Part shown: piece by piece, positions 17,476-24,737 of the stretch
How positions within the stretch are numbered: the stretch's first letter is position 1
Layout: each line of letters opens with the position of its first letter
Assembly: GCF_024494695.1 (NCBI RefSeq)
Contig: NZ_JANHDP010000004.1
Coordinates: 248,001 to 312,000 of the forward strand
From: Natronoarchaeum rubrum
Lineage (GTDB): Archaea > Halobacteriota > Halobacteria > Halobacteriales > Natronoarchaeaceae
Reading direction: 5' to 3'
Length of the DNA stretch: 64,000 bases
The notes under the pieces: model-generated
The model's input: only the letters and a program-made list of their open reading frames with translations
Database searches by the model: none
What the model was told of the DNA's origin: nothing
Program-made: the position numbers and the translations under genes

Positions 17476-17745
17476 ATGGCCAGTTCGACCCGAGACGGCG
17501 ACCCACACACTGACGAGATCCGTCTGTGGCGCGAGGGCGACGGGTGGATCGCGAAGGACGTCGAGACTGGCGTCACGACGCAGGGGCCGTCTCGCGAGGC
17601 CGCACTGGATAACCTCGACGAGGCCGTCGCGCTCCACGACGGCGAAACCGGGCGCGAACCGACCGCCGAGGAACTCCGGGAACTCGGAATCGATCCGTCG
17701 GACAACGCGACTGGCGACGATAAGCCGCCGGACGTGCTCGAGTAG
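17476..17745 (+). CDS. hicB: HicB-family antitoxin
   Basis: An 89-residue HicB-like protein with the partially degraded RNase H-like fold: the DGWIAKDVETGVTTQGPSREAALDNLDEAV stretch holds the family pattern of two beta strands followed by an Ala/Leu-rich helix. There is no C-terminal ribbon-helix-helix or HTH domain, so DNA binding for autoregulation is not obvious. It precedes hicA by 2 bp, the antitoxin-first order common in archaea. Expected job: sequester HicA. Confidence 0.88.
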   Translation: MASSTRDGDPHTDEIRLWREGDGWIAKDVETGVTTQGPSREAALDNLDEAVALHDGETGREPTAEELRELGIDPSDNATGDDKPPDVLE

Positions 17746-17747
17746 GG

Positions 17748-17999
17748 ATGGGACGGCGAACGTTTTCCGGGAAAGTGGTCGTCACAGTGCTGGTAAACGC
17801 CGGCGGGTTCGAGTGGCGCCGAACGACCGGCGATCACGCGCAACTGTACTACGAACACCCGACCAACGAGGACGACCGCCGGCAAGTTACGGTGCCGCTT
17901 CACGACGAACTTCGGACGGGAACGCTCCGGGAAATCGCCGAGCGAGCCGGAGCGCGAGACTTCGAGGCGTTTTGCGACTGGATCGACCGAAACGCGTAG
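17748..17999 (+). CDS. hicA: HicA-family mRNA interferase toxin
   Basis: An 83-residue double-stranded-RNA-binding-fold toxin that in studied systems cleaves mRNA independent of translation. The catalytic His lies in TTGDHAQLYY, and TVPLHDELRTGTLREIAERAG is the usual C-terminal block that ends HicA proteins. The N-terminus (MGRRTFSGKVVVTVLVNAGGF) is a little longer than in minimal HicA. Its ATG lies 2 bp after the hicB stop, so the pair is coupled. All key residues appear intact, so the toxin should be active if expressed alone. Confidence 0.88.
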   Translation: MGRRTFSGKVVVTVLVNAGGFEWRRTTGDHAQLYYEHPTNEDDRRQVTVPLHDELRTGTLREIAERAGARDFEAFCDWIDRNA

Positions 18000-18073
18000 C
18001 AGTTCGGACGATATCCCCCTAGTCGCGAGCGATCACGAGAAAACGCTTTGACCCTCCGCTACGAGCCACCGCC

Positions 18074-18547
18074 ATGAGCGCGACGCTGGACGAACTCGCC
18101 GGCGTGGTCGACCTCTTCGACGGACTGACCCGCGAGGAACTCTCACGGGCGCTGATCGAACTCGGCGCCCGCCGCGGCGACGACCCCGACGAGGACGCCG
18201 TCGCCGAGTCGATCGAGACGGCCGTGGATCGGTACTTCCTGGCGCGCTACGAGCGCGCGGACGGCGACGACCTGCTGGTCCCCGGACCGGCGGCGTTCCC
18301 GTCGGTCCCCGAGCACGGCGAGGACCTGCCCCACATCATGGACGTACCGGATAGGTCGCTCGATCGGGAGCGGCTCGGCGAGCAGGTCGCCGAGCGGCTC
18401 GCGGCGGACGCCGACGCGGCGATCGAGGACGGCGACGCCGAGCGCGTCGAGGCGCTGATCGACGTGACCTACGACGTCGAGGCGTGGGCGCCTGTCGAAC
18501 TCGACGACGTCCGGGCGCGGCTCGACGCCGCACTGGCGGACGCCTGA
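18074..18547 (+). CDS. DUF7109-like haloarchaeal protein
   Basis: A 157-residue acidic, soluble protein (MSATLDELAGVVDLFDGLTRE) built of short helices; the first 60 residues look like a winged-helix-like unit, and the end reads ARLDAALADA. No cysteine or catalytic signature. It sits 89 bp before the Nudix hydrolase on the same strand, an arrangement I associate with DUF7109 in haloarchaea (moderate confidence). A GCTTTGACC element about 28 bp before the ATG may be its promoter. Function unknown. Confidence 0.72.
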   Translation: MSATLDELAGVVDLFDGLTREELSRALIELGARRGDDPDEDAVAESIETAVDRYFLARYERADGDDLLVPGPAAFPSVPEHGEDLPHIMDVPDRSLDRERLGEQVAERLAADADAAIEDGDAERVEALIDVTYDVEAWAPVELDDVRARLDAALADA

Positions 18548-18636
18548 TCGCTGCTTCGCAGCCGCGCGAACGCGGCGCGAGGCGGCCCTGATTCTGAAAC
18601 GCTTTCACTGCGGAGCACGTAGCGGGCAGCGAGCCG

Positions 18637-19221
18637 ATGCGCATGGACCTGGACCGGGCCGCCGAGTACGACCCCCGCGAGATCCCCGACGAGCCCTACG
18701 ACGCGGCCGTGCTCATCCCGGTGATCGAACGGGACGGCGAGCACTACCTGCTCTTTACCAAGCGCGCGGACCATCTCGGCGAGCACCCCGGCCAGATGAG
18801 TTTCCCGGGCGGCGGGCGCGAGCCCGAAGACGCGTCGATCCGCGAGACTGCGCTCCGGGAGGCCAACGAGGAGATCGCGCTGGAAGCCGACGAGGCGGAG
18901 GTGATCGGCCAGCTCGACGACATCCGGACGATCACCGAGTACGCCGTGACGCCGTTCGTCGCGCGAGTGCCCGACCGCAGCTACGTTCCCGACGAGCGCG
19001 AGGTCGCCGAGATCGCCGTCCTGTCGCTCTCGGGCATCCTCGATCCGGACAACTACGAGTACGAACGTCGGGAGCACCCCCACTACGGCGACGTCGTGAT
19101 CCACTACTTCCGCGTCGACGGCTACACCGTCTGGGGCGCCACGGGCCGCATCGTCGTGGACCTGCTGGAACTCACGACCGACTGGCGCGCGCCCGAGCGG
19201 ATCGACCGGGATCTGGCGTAG
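18637..19221 (+). CDS. Nudix hydrolase, CoA pyrophosphatase type
   Basis: A 194-residue Nudix enzyme. The Nudix box GGREPEDASIRETALREANE (about residues 60-80) has the full catalytic REANEE core. Just before it, TKRADHLGEHPGQMSFPGGG matches the UPF0035 signature that marks CoA diphosphatases, which split CoA into phosphopantetheine and 3',5'-ADP. The C-terminal VHYF/VWGATGRIVVDLLEL region also fits this subgroup. Start at ATG 18637; a second ATG is two codons later. Convergent with the zinc-finger protein gene that ends at 19283. Confidence 0.9.
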   Translation: MRMDLDRAAEYDPREIPDEPYDAAVLIPVIERDGEHYLLFTKRADHLGEHPGQMSFPGGGREPEDASIRETALREANEEIALEADEAEVIGQLDDIRTITEYAVTPFVARVPDRSYVPDEREVAEIAVLSLSGILDPDNYEYERREHPHYGDVVIHYFRVDGYTVWGATGRIVVDLLELTTDWRAPERIDRDLA

Positions 19222-19282
19222 CGACGCGACGTCGACCCGTTCCTGCAGGACTGATCGGTTATAGAATTTCCGCTACCCGCCC

Positions 19283-20074
19283 TCAGGGCTTTTTCAGCAT
19301 CCCGCTCTCCTCGACGAGCTCGCCGCGCTGGATCGCGTAGTCGATCACCTGCGCACACTCGTCGCCCGGAACGTCGTACGCCGAGGACGCCAGGTCCGAG
19401 AACTCCGAGCGATTGACCGGGAACTCGCGGTTCTGGAGCAGGCGCACCACCCGGTTGTACGTGTCGGCGTCCGGGCGCTCGACGTCGCTGCCGGCGCCGC
19501 CCGTTGACGCCGACGCCGACGCAGCGTCCGAACCGCTGGCGGTCGATTCCGCTCCGGTCGGCTCTGACTCGGGGTCGGCGTCGGCACCGCTGGACGCCGA
19601 CGCGTCCGACTCGTCGCCGAACGCGATTCCGTCGGTCGCCGAATCGCCCGCTGACCCGGCGAGCGGATCGGGGTCCGTCCCGTCGGTCGATGCCGTTTCG
19701 TCGTCGTCGTCGCTCGATGCCGCCGGCGCGTTGCCTTCGCTCGACGCCGAACTCCCCTCGCTCGATGTCGGCGCGGCGTCCGCCGCGTCGCGGCTGCGGT
19801 CGGCGGCCGCGAGGATGTCCTCGGACTCGACTTCGAGCGTCGACGCCGCGGCGTCCGCGTCGCCCGCCTCGATCGCGTCGAGTCGCACGTCGACGGGTTC
19901 GTCGGACGGCTGCGCGCCGCGGACGACCGGCGAGAGCACGGTTTCGAGCTTCTCGCGACAGCCGGGACACAGCGTCGCGGTCGACCGGAGCGAGTCGTCG
20001 GGGACCACGTCGTACTCGCGCACCTGAGCGTCCGCGGCGGCGCCACAGAAGTAACACGCAGACAGGTCTGGCAT
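19283..20074 (-). CDS. Zinc-finger plus winged-helix-like protein with a long acidic linker
   Basis: A 263-residue protein of three parts. Residues 1-50 hold a four-Cys knuckle (CYFC and CPGC) suited to one zinc. Residues 80-200 are a Ser/Asp/Ala/Thr-rich linker of low complexity. The last 65 residues (from DADTYNRVVRLLQNREFPVN) form a helical, winged-helix-like domain ending in ESGMLKKP. The plan suggests a haloarchaeal DNA-binding or protein-bridging factor. It is divergent from uspA with separate TATA-like boxes (GACAAAAATGC near 20096-20106 for this gene). I do not recognise a named family. Confidence 0.78.
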   Translation of the reverse strand: MPDLSACYFCGAAADAQVREYDVVPDDSLRSTATLCPGCREKLETVLSPVVRGAQPSDEPVDVRLDAIEAGDADAAASTLEVESEDILAAADRSRDAADAAPTSSEGSSASSEGNAPAASSDDDDETASTDGTDPDPLAGSAGDSATDGIAFGDESDASASSGADADPESEPTGAESTASGSDAASASASTGGAGSDVERPDADTYNRVVRLLQNREFPVNRSEFSDLASSAYDVPGDECAQVIDYAIQRGELVEESGMLKKP

Positions 20075-20146
20075 ATCCGCGAGGTGAACGGCGACCGACA
20101 AAAATGCTCGGACCACCGCACTCAGACGGCGGCATCCCGCAACTTC

Positions 20147-20153
20147 GTATATG
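20147..20153 (+). promoter_or_regulatory. TATA-like box of the UspA gene
   Basis: CGTATAT lies about 28 bp before the ATG at 20179 in a divergent intergenic region of 104 bp, giving a leaderless start for uspA. Confidence 0.45.
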
Positions 20154-20178
20154 TGCGTGCTGGTCGTCATCGGGACAC

Positions 20179-20613
20179 ATGATCGAGGACGTTCTGGTCC
20201 CGGTCGACGAGTCGCCCCAATCCGAGGCCGCTCTGCAGTACGCGCTCGACGAGTTTCCCGACGCGTCGATCACGGCGCTCCACGTGATCCGACTGCCGGA
20301 GGGGTACTGGTCGGCGTTCTCGGACTCCGAGCAGGGACTCCCGGGGTACGACAACGCGCACAGTCTGGCGCGGGAACTGCTGGAGCGGGCCGAACAGACG
20401 GCAGCAGAACACGGTGGCAACGTCGACACGGCGGTCGCAACGGGCGATCCGGGACAGGAAATCGTCGAGTACGCCATCGAGAACGACGTCGACCAGATCG
20501 TGATGGGAAGCCACGGCCGCAAGCGAGCGAGCCGGCTGCTGTTCGGGAGCGTCGCCGAAAAGGTCGTTCGCAACGCACCGATGACCGTGGTCGTGGTCCA
20601 CGACGAGGAGTGA
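20179..20613 (+). CDS. Universal stress protein UspA family
   Basis: A 144-residue single-domain Usp. The ATP-binding motif G-2x-G-9x-G-S is intact in GSHGRKRASRLLFGSVAEKVV, and the N-terminal MIEDVLVPVDESPQSEAAL has the usual phosphate-side Asp. It is therefore of the ATP-binding UspFG/MJ0577 type, unlike the more divergent Usp at 61387. The open frame extends far upstream, but promoter spacing supports ATG 20179. The region downstream contains hairpins shared with the end of purNH, transcribed convergently. Confidence 0.92.
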   Translation: MIEDVLVPVDESPQSEAALQYALDEFPDASITALHVIRLPEGYWSAFSDSEQGLPGYDNAHSLARELLERAEQTAAEHGGNVDTAVATGDPGQEIVEYAIENDVDQIVMGSHGRKRASRLLFGSVAEKVVRNAPMTVVVVHDEE

Positions 20614-20665
20614 GCCCAGCGAGTTTCCGTCACTCTTTCCCTACGGTCAGTCGTGTCGGAAACGC

Positions 20666-20766
20666 CGAAAGACTCGCTGACGCTCGTCTTTCGAGCTTGA
20701 GGCTCTCCTTCGCTTATCGCTCAGTCGTGCCGAAAGCACCGCGGGACTCGCTACGCTCGCCCCGCG
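20666..20766. repeat. Two related intergenic hairpins between uspA and purNH
   Basis: CGAAAGAC (20666-20673) pairs with GTCTTTCG (20686-20693) around the loop TCGCTGACGCTC. A second copy has arms CGCGGGAC (20740-20747) and GCCCCGCG (20759-20766) around TCGCTACGCTC, with one A-C mismatch. The loops are nearly the same while the arms differ and still pair. The flanks (GTCGTGTCGGAAACGC, GTCGTGCCGAAAGCACC) are decayed copies of each other and of the purNH 3' end. Confidence 0.6.
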
Positions 20767-20767
20767 A

Positions 20768-20794
20768 GCTTCCGTCACTAATCGTGACGGAAGC
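20768..20794 (-). terminator. Hairpin spanning the purNH stop codon
   Basis: GCTTCCGTCAC (20768-20778) and GTGACGGAAGC (20784-20794) form a perfect 11-bp stem with the loop TAATC. The stop codon (complement of 20778-20780) lies at the loop edge, so the last codons CFRHD are inside the stem. It may end the transcript or protect its 3' end. Confidence 0.5.
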
Positions 20795-22394
20795 ACCGCT
20801 GACCGGTCATGACCATCGCCACGTCGCGCTCGTCGGCGGCCTCGATGACGTCCTCGTCGTTGACCGACCCGCCGGGCTGGATCACGGCCTCGATGCCGGC
20901 GTCGGCAGCCAGCTCCAGCGCGTCCGGGAACGGGAAGAACGCGTCCGAGGCCATCACGGCGCCGTCGGCGTCCTTGCCCTCGGCGTCGGAGTCGGCTTTC
21001 ATCTTCGCGATCTCGACCGCGTCGACGCGGGAGACCTGTCCGGCGCCGACGCCGACCGTCTCGGTGCCGTCGGCGAACAGGATCGCGTTGGACTTGACGT
21101 GCTTGATCGTCTGCCAGGCAAAGAGCAGCGATTCGAGCTGCTCGTCGGTCGGTTCGCGCTCGGTGACGACTTCGAGATCGTCGACCGTCAGCGACTGGCG
21201 GTCGCGCTCCTGCACGAGGCGGCCGCCGGCGAGGCGCTTCTCGGTGTGGTGCTCGACCGGCGTGTCGAGCGTGCCGACGTCCAGCACGCGCAGGTTGTCC
21301 TTCTCGAACAGCTCGTCGAGGGCGTCGTCGGTGTAGCCCGGCGCGACGACGACCTCCTTGAACGAGTCGGTGATCTCGGCGGCGGTCTCGGCGTCGCACT
21401 CGCGGTTGAGCGCGACGATGCCGCCGAAGGCGCTCTTGGCGTCCGTCGAGAGCGCGTCGCGGTAGGCGTCGGCGAGGGTATCCGCGACCGCGGCGCCGGC
21501 GGGGTTGGTGTGCTTGATGACGGCGGCGGCGGGGTCGTCGTACTCCTTGACGAGATTCAGCGCGGCGTCGGCGTCGTTGTAGTTGTTGTACGAGAGGCTC
21601 TTGGCGCCCTCGTTGAGCTGGTCGGCGGAAAGCACCGACGCCTCCTCGCAGGAGTAGTCGGCGTACGCCGCGGCGTCCTGGTGGGGGTTCTCGCCGTACC
21701 GGAGGTCGGCGACCTGGTCGCCGGACGCGAGGAATCGGGCGGGAAGCTGCTCGTCCGAGTTCTCGGGCGTGCGGACGACCTCGTTCGCGTAGTCGACTTC
21801 GACGCGGTCCTCGGCGAACCACTTCACCGCGCGGGGGTAGGCCTTGAACTCGCCCTCGTAGAGCACGCGATCTGCGAGGTCGTCCTCGTCGTCGCCGTCG
21901 TACACCGGGATCGGCTCCTGGGTGACGATCGGCCCGGCGTCGACGCGGGACTCGACGACCTCGCCGTCGTCGTCGGTGGCGTCCGTGACGACGTGGACGG
22001 TACAGCCCGTGACGTCGACGCCGGCGTCGAGCGCGTCGCCCCAGGCGTCCATGCCGGGGAACGCGGGCAACAGCGAGGGATGGACGTTCAGCGTCGGGGG
22101 CTGGGCGTCGAGGAACGTCTCCGAGAGGATACGCATGTAGCCGTCGAGGCAGACGAGATCGTAGTCGTAGCCGTCGAGCGCATCGTTGACGCGCTCTTCG
22201 TGGGCCTTGCGTCCCAGTCCCTCGGGCTGTTCGACGACCTCGGTGGGAATGCCGCGCTTCTCGGCTTTCTCGAGAACGGGGGCGTCGGCGTCGTTGGTCA
22301 CCACGACCGCGAGCTCGGCCCCGCCGGGGGCGAGATCCGCGACGTGCATCAGGTTTCGTCCGCGATTGCTCGCCAGGCCAGCGATCCGTGTCAT
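20778..22394 (-). CDS. purH: Fused phosphoribosylglycinamide formyltransferase / AICAR formyltransferase (PurN-PurH type)
   Basis: A 538-residue two-domain purine enzyme. Residues 1 to about 190 are a PurN-type GAR formyltransferase (ASNRGRNLMH, GYMRIL, NVHPSLLPAFPG with the catalytic His, DAGPIVTQ). Residues about 195-538 are the AICAR formyltransferase domain of PurH (KHTNPAGAA, YNNYNDADAALN, AFFPFPDALELA, QPGGSVNDEDVI). The IMP cyclohydrolase domain of bacterial PurH is absent, so calling this 'bifunctional PurH/IMP cyclohydrolase' would be misleading. The chain should catalyse both formyl transfers of the pathway. Divergent from purB, with a dyad between them. Start ATG 22394 has AAAGTAG-type sequence at -27. 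Confidence 0.93.
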   Translation of the reverse strand: MTRIAGLASNRGRNLMHVADLAPGGAELAVVVTNDADAPVLEKAEKRGIPTEVVEQPEGLGRKAHEERVNDALDGYDYDLVCLDGYMRILSETFLDAQPPTLNVHPSLLPAFPGMDAWGDALDAGVDVTGCTVHVVTDATDDDGEVVESRVDAGPIVTQEPIPVYDGDDEDDLADRVLYEGEFKAYPRAVKWFAEDRVEVDYANEVVRTPENSDEQLPARFLASGDQVADLRYGENPHQDAAAYADYSCEEASVLSADQLNEGAKSLSYNNYNDADAALNLVKEYDDPAAAVIKHTNPAGAAVADTLADAYRDALSTDAKSAFGGIVALNRECDAETAAEITDSFKEVVVAPGYTDDALDELFEKDNLRVLDVGTLDTPVEHHTEKRLAGGRLVQERDRQSLTVDDLEVVTEREPTDEQLESLLFAWQTIKHVKSNAILFADGTETVGVGAGQVSRVDAVEIAKMKADSDAEGKDADGAVMASDAFFPFPDALELAADAGIEAVIQPGGSVNDEDVIEAADERDVAMVMTGQRCFRHD

Positions 22395-22442
22395 ACCCGA
22401 AGCGGCGCGCGCGGAGGCAAAAGTAGTTGCGATACCGAACAC

Positions 22443-22471
22443 CGAAATATGCACGTTCGTGGTTATATTCG
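22443..22471. promoter_or_regulatory. Imperfect dyad between divergent purNH and purB
   Basis: CGAAATATGCACG (22443-22455) faces CGTGGTTATATTCG (22458-22471) across TT; the outer CGAA/TTCG and inner CACG/CGTG parts pair, with an AT-rich middle. It is 49 bp before purNH and 93 bp before purB. An operator for a shared purine regulator, or a divergent TATA core, are both possible. Confidence 0.35.
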
Positions 22472-22563
22472 CGTCTCGTCCGGTGGAGGGTGCGGTGATG
22501 TATCCACGTCTGTGGTTCCAGCGTTCCGACACGCTTTTTGTCGCCGGCGGGGCAGCCTAGCCT

Positions 22564-23946
22564 ATGACAGAATCGCTGTACGCCGTCTCGCCGCTCGACG
22601 GGCGCTACGCCGGTCGGACCGCGCCGCTGTCGCCGTACGCCAGCGAGGCCGGGCTGATGCGCGCTCGGATCCGCGTCGAGGTCGAGTATCTGATCGCGCT
22701 CGCCGATCTGGACGAGACCGAACTCGGGCTGGACACGCAGGACCGGGCGACGCTGCGGGCGCTGTACAAGAACTTCACCGAGGAGGACGCCAAGGTCGTC
22801 AAACAGTTGGAGACCGAGGGGTACGCGGGCTACTCGGCGACCAACCACGACGTGAAGGCGGTGGAGTACTTCGTCCGCCACCGACTCCCCGACGACATGG
22901 AGCACGTCTCCTCGTGGATCCACTTCGGGCTCACGAGCGAGGACGTGAACAACCTCGCCCACCGCCTGCTCGTGCGCGACGCCATGGAGGAGGTCATCGT
23001 CCCCGAACTCACGAGCGTCCAGAGCGCGCTGACGAAACTCGCCCGCGAGTACCGGGACGTTCCGATGCTCGCTCGCACCCACGGTCAGCCCGCGACGCCG
23101 ACGACGTTCGGCAAGGAGATGGCCGTCTACGCCGCCCGCGTCGGCCGCGCGCTCGGGGAGGTCAAGCAGGCCAAAGACGGCCTCGCCGGCAAGCTCGGCG
23201 GCGCCAGCGGGACGTTCGCGGCCCACGTCGCGGCCTACCCCGAGGTCGAGTGGCGCTCCTTCTCCCGCGAGTTCGTCGAGCGCCTCGACCTGGAGTACGC
23301 GCCGCTGACGACGCAGGTCAACCCCTGTGACGATCTGGCGTCGCTGTTCGACGCGCTCGGCCGAATCAACGCCGTCCTGCTCGACCTGGATCTCGACGTC
23401 TGGCTGTACGTCAGTCAGCGCTACCTCGGGCAGGAGGCCGCCGAGGGCGAGACGGGCTCCTCGACGATGCCCCACAAGGTCAACCCGATCGACTTCGAGA
23501 ACAGCGAGGGCAACCTCTCGAAGGCCAACTCCGATCTCGACTTTCTGGCGGACTACGTCACCACCTCGCGGCTCCAGCGCGACCTTTCGGACTCGACGGT
23601 CAAGCGCAACATCGGCGGCGCGTTAGCCCACTGCCTGATCGGCTACACCAAACTGCAGAACGGGCTCGACAAGGTCGTCCCGAACGAGCAGGTGATGCGC
23701 GACGACCTCCAGGGAACGCCCGAGGTCATCGGCGAGGCCGTCCAGACGATCCTCCGCCGGGAGGGTCACGAGGACGCCTACGAGCAGGTCAAGGAGCTCA
23801 CGCGCGGCGAGAGCGTCACGATCGAGGACTTCCGCGGGCTGTTCGACGAGCTCGACGTCGACGACGAGACCCGCGCCGAACTGCGCGCGCTGACGCCCGA
23901 GACCTACGTCGGGTTGGCGGACGAACTGGTCGGCGACCTGGAGTAA
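22564..23946 (+). CDS. purB: Adenylosuccinate lyase
   Basis: A 460-residue fumarase/aspartase-superfamily lyase that removes fumarate from SAICAR and from adenylosuccinate. The signature loop with the catalytic Ser is [20 protein letters not shown] (about residues 298-318), the catalytic His region is [10 protein letters not shown], and the N-terminus [14 protein letters not shown] is typical of PurB. Full length. CGCTTTTTGTC about 27 bp upstream of the ATG fits a leaderless start. Paired with the divergently transcribed purNH, it makes a small purine locus. Confidence 0.96.
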   Translation: MTESLYAVSPLDGRYAGRTAPLSPYASEAGLMRARIRVEVEYLIALADLDETELGLDTQDRATLRALYKNFTEEDAKVVKQLETEGYAGYSATNHDVKAVEYFVRHRLPDDMEHVSSWIHFGLTSEDVNNLAHRLLVRDAMEEVIVPELTSVQSALTKLAREYRDVPMLARTHGQPATPTTFGKEMAVYAARVGRALGEVKQAKDGLAGKLGGASGTFAAHVAAYPEVEWRSFSREFVERLDLEYAPLTTQVNPCDDLASLFDALGRINAVLLDLDLDVWLYVSQRYLGQEAAEGETGSSTMPHKVNPIDFENSEGNLSKANSDLDFLADYVTTSRLQRDLSDSTVKRNIGGALAHCLIGYTKLQNGLDKVVPNEQVMRDDLQGTPEVIGEAVQTILRREGHEDAYEQVKELTRGESVTIEDFRGLFDELDVDDETRAELRALTPETYVGLADELVGDLE

Positions 23947-24020
23947 CGCCGCTGTCGGACGTCGGCCGGACGCCGCCGGACGCACAGATTTTTCTCGCCC
24001 GGCCGGAAACACCGGCGAAC

Positions 24021-24575
24021 GTGCCATCAGAGAAAGAAAAGATGCTGGCGGGCGAGCCGTACGATCCGACCGATCCGATGCTCGTCGACGATCGCGAGCG
24101 GGCGCGAGATCTCACTCGTCAGATCAACGATGCCGATCCGAACGACGCCGATCGGCGCCGCGAACTACTCGACGAACTGTTCGGCTCGATCGGCGAGAAC
24201 GTCACCGTCCAACCCTCGTTTCGCTGCGACTACGGCTACAACGTCCACGTGGGCGACGACTTCTTCGCCAACTACGACTGCGTGTTTCTCGACGCCTGCC
24301 GGATCGAATTCGGCGACGAGTGCATGCTCGCCCCCGGCGTCCACGTCTACACCGCGACCCACTCGATCGATCCGGTCGAGCGCACTTCCGGAACGGAGTA
24401 CGGCGAGCCCGTCACCGTCGGCGATCGCGCCTGGATCGGCGGCCGGGCCGTTCTCAACCCCGGCGTCTCGGTCGGCGACGACGCCGTCGTCGCGTCGGGC
24501 GCGGTCGTGACCGACGATGTCCCCGACGGCGTCGTGGTCGGCGGGAACCCCGCGGAGATCATTCGGGAGGTGTGA
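24021..24575 (+). CDS. Maltose O-acetyltransferase-like LbetaH acetyltransferase
   Basis: A 184-residue left-handed beta-helix acetyltransferase of the NodL/LacA/Maa group, which transfers acetyl from acetyl-CoA to sugars. The N-terminal [14 protein letters not shown] is the family's cap (Mac domain). The hexapeptide repeats run from about residue 65, and the catalytic His is in YTATHSIDP. The C-terminal [11 protein letters not shown] closes the helix. Start GTG 24021. It follows purB by 74 bp. The acceptor is unknown; similar genes sit in many haloarchaeal genomes without clear context. Confidence 0.9.
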   Translation: MPSEKEKMLAGEPYDPTDPMLVDDRERARDLTRQINDADPNDADRRRELLDELFGSIGENVTVQPSFRCDYGYNVHVGDDFFANYDCVFLDACRIEFGDECMLAPGVHVYTATHSIDPVERTSGTEYGEPVTVGDRAWIGGRAVLNPGVSVGDDAVVASGAVVTDDVPDGVVVGGNPAEIIREV

Positions 24576-24737
24576 GGGCCCGTCTCGGCACGGCCCCCAC
24601 GAAAGGAGACACGTACTTACGATTACTTGCCGAATAGTTTCACATACCCTCCCGAAATTGGGGAAGAATGCGGTCGATTTGGTAAGTCAATCCGGCATTA
24701 CGTTTTATCCTACCATTTCGACCTTCGAACTGTCGCT
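24576..24737 (+). promoter_or_regulatory. AT-richer leader region before the DUF4397 lipoprotein
   Basis: This 162-bp spacer is visibly less GC-rich than its surroundings. TTTTAT at 24703-24708 lies about 32 bp before the ATG at 24738 and is the best TATA candidate. An ACTTAC/GTAAGT pair at about 24613 and 24680 is widely spaced and probably not significant. Confidence 0.35.

Noticed and set aside
20151..23330. A 1059-residue plus-strand open frame opposite purNH
   Set aside because: It is antisense to a full-length purine enzyme and shows Val/Gly/Asp low-complexity typical of reverse-complement translation.
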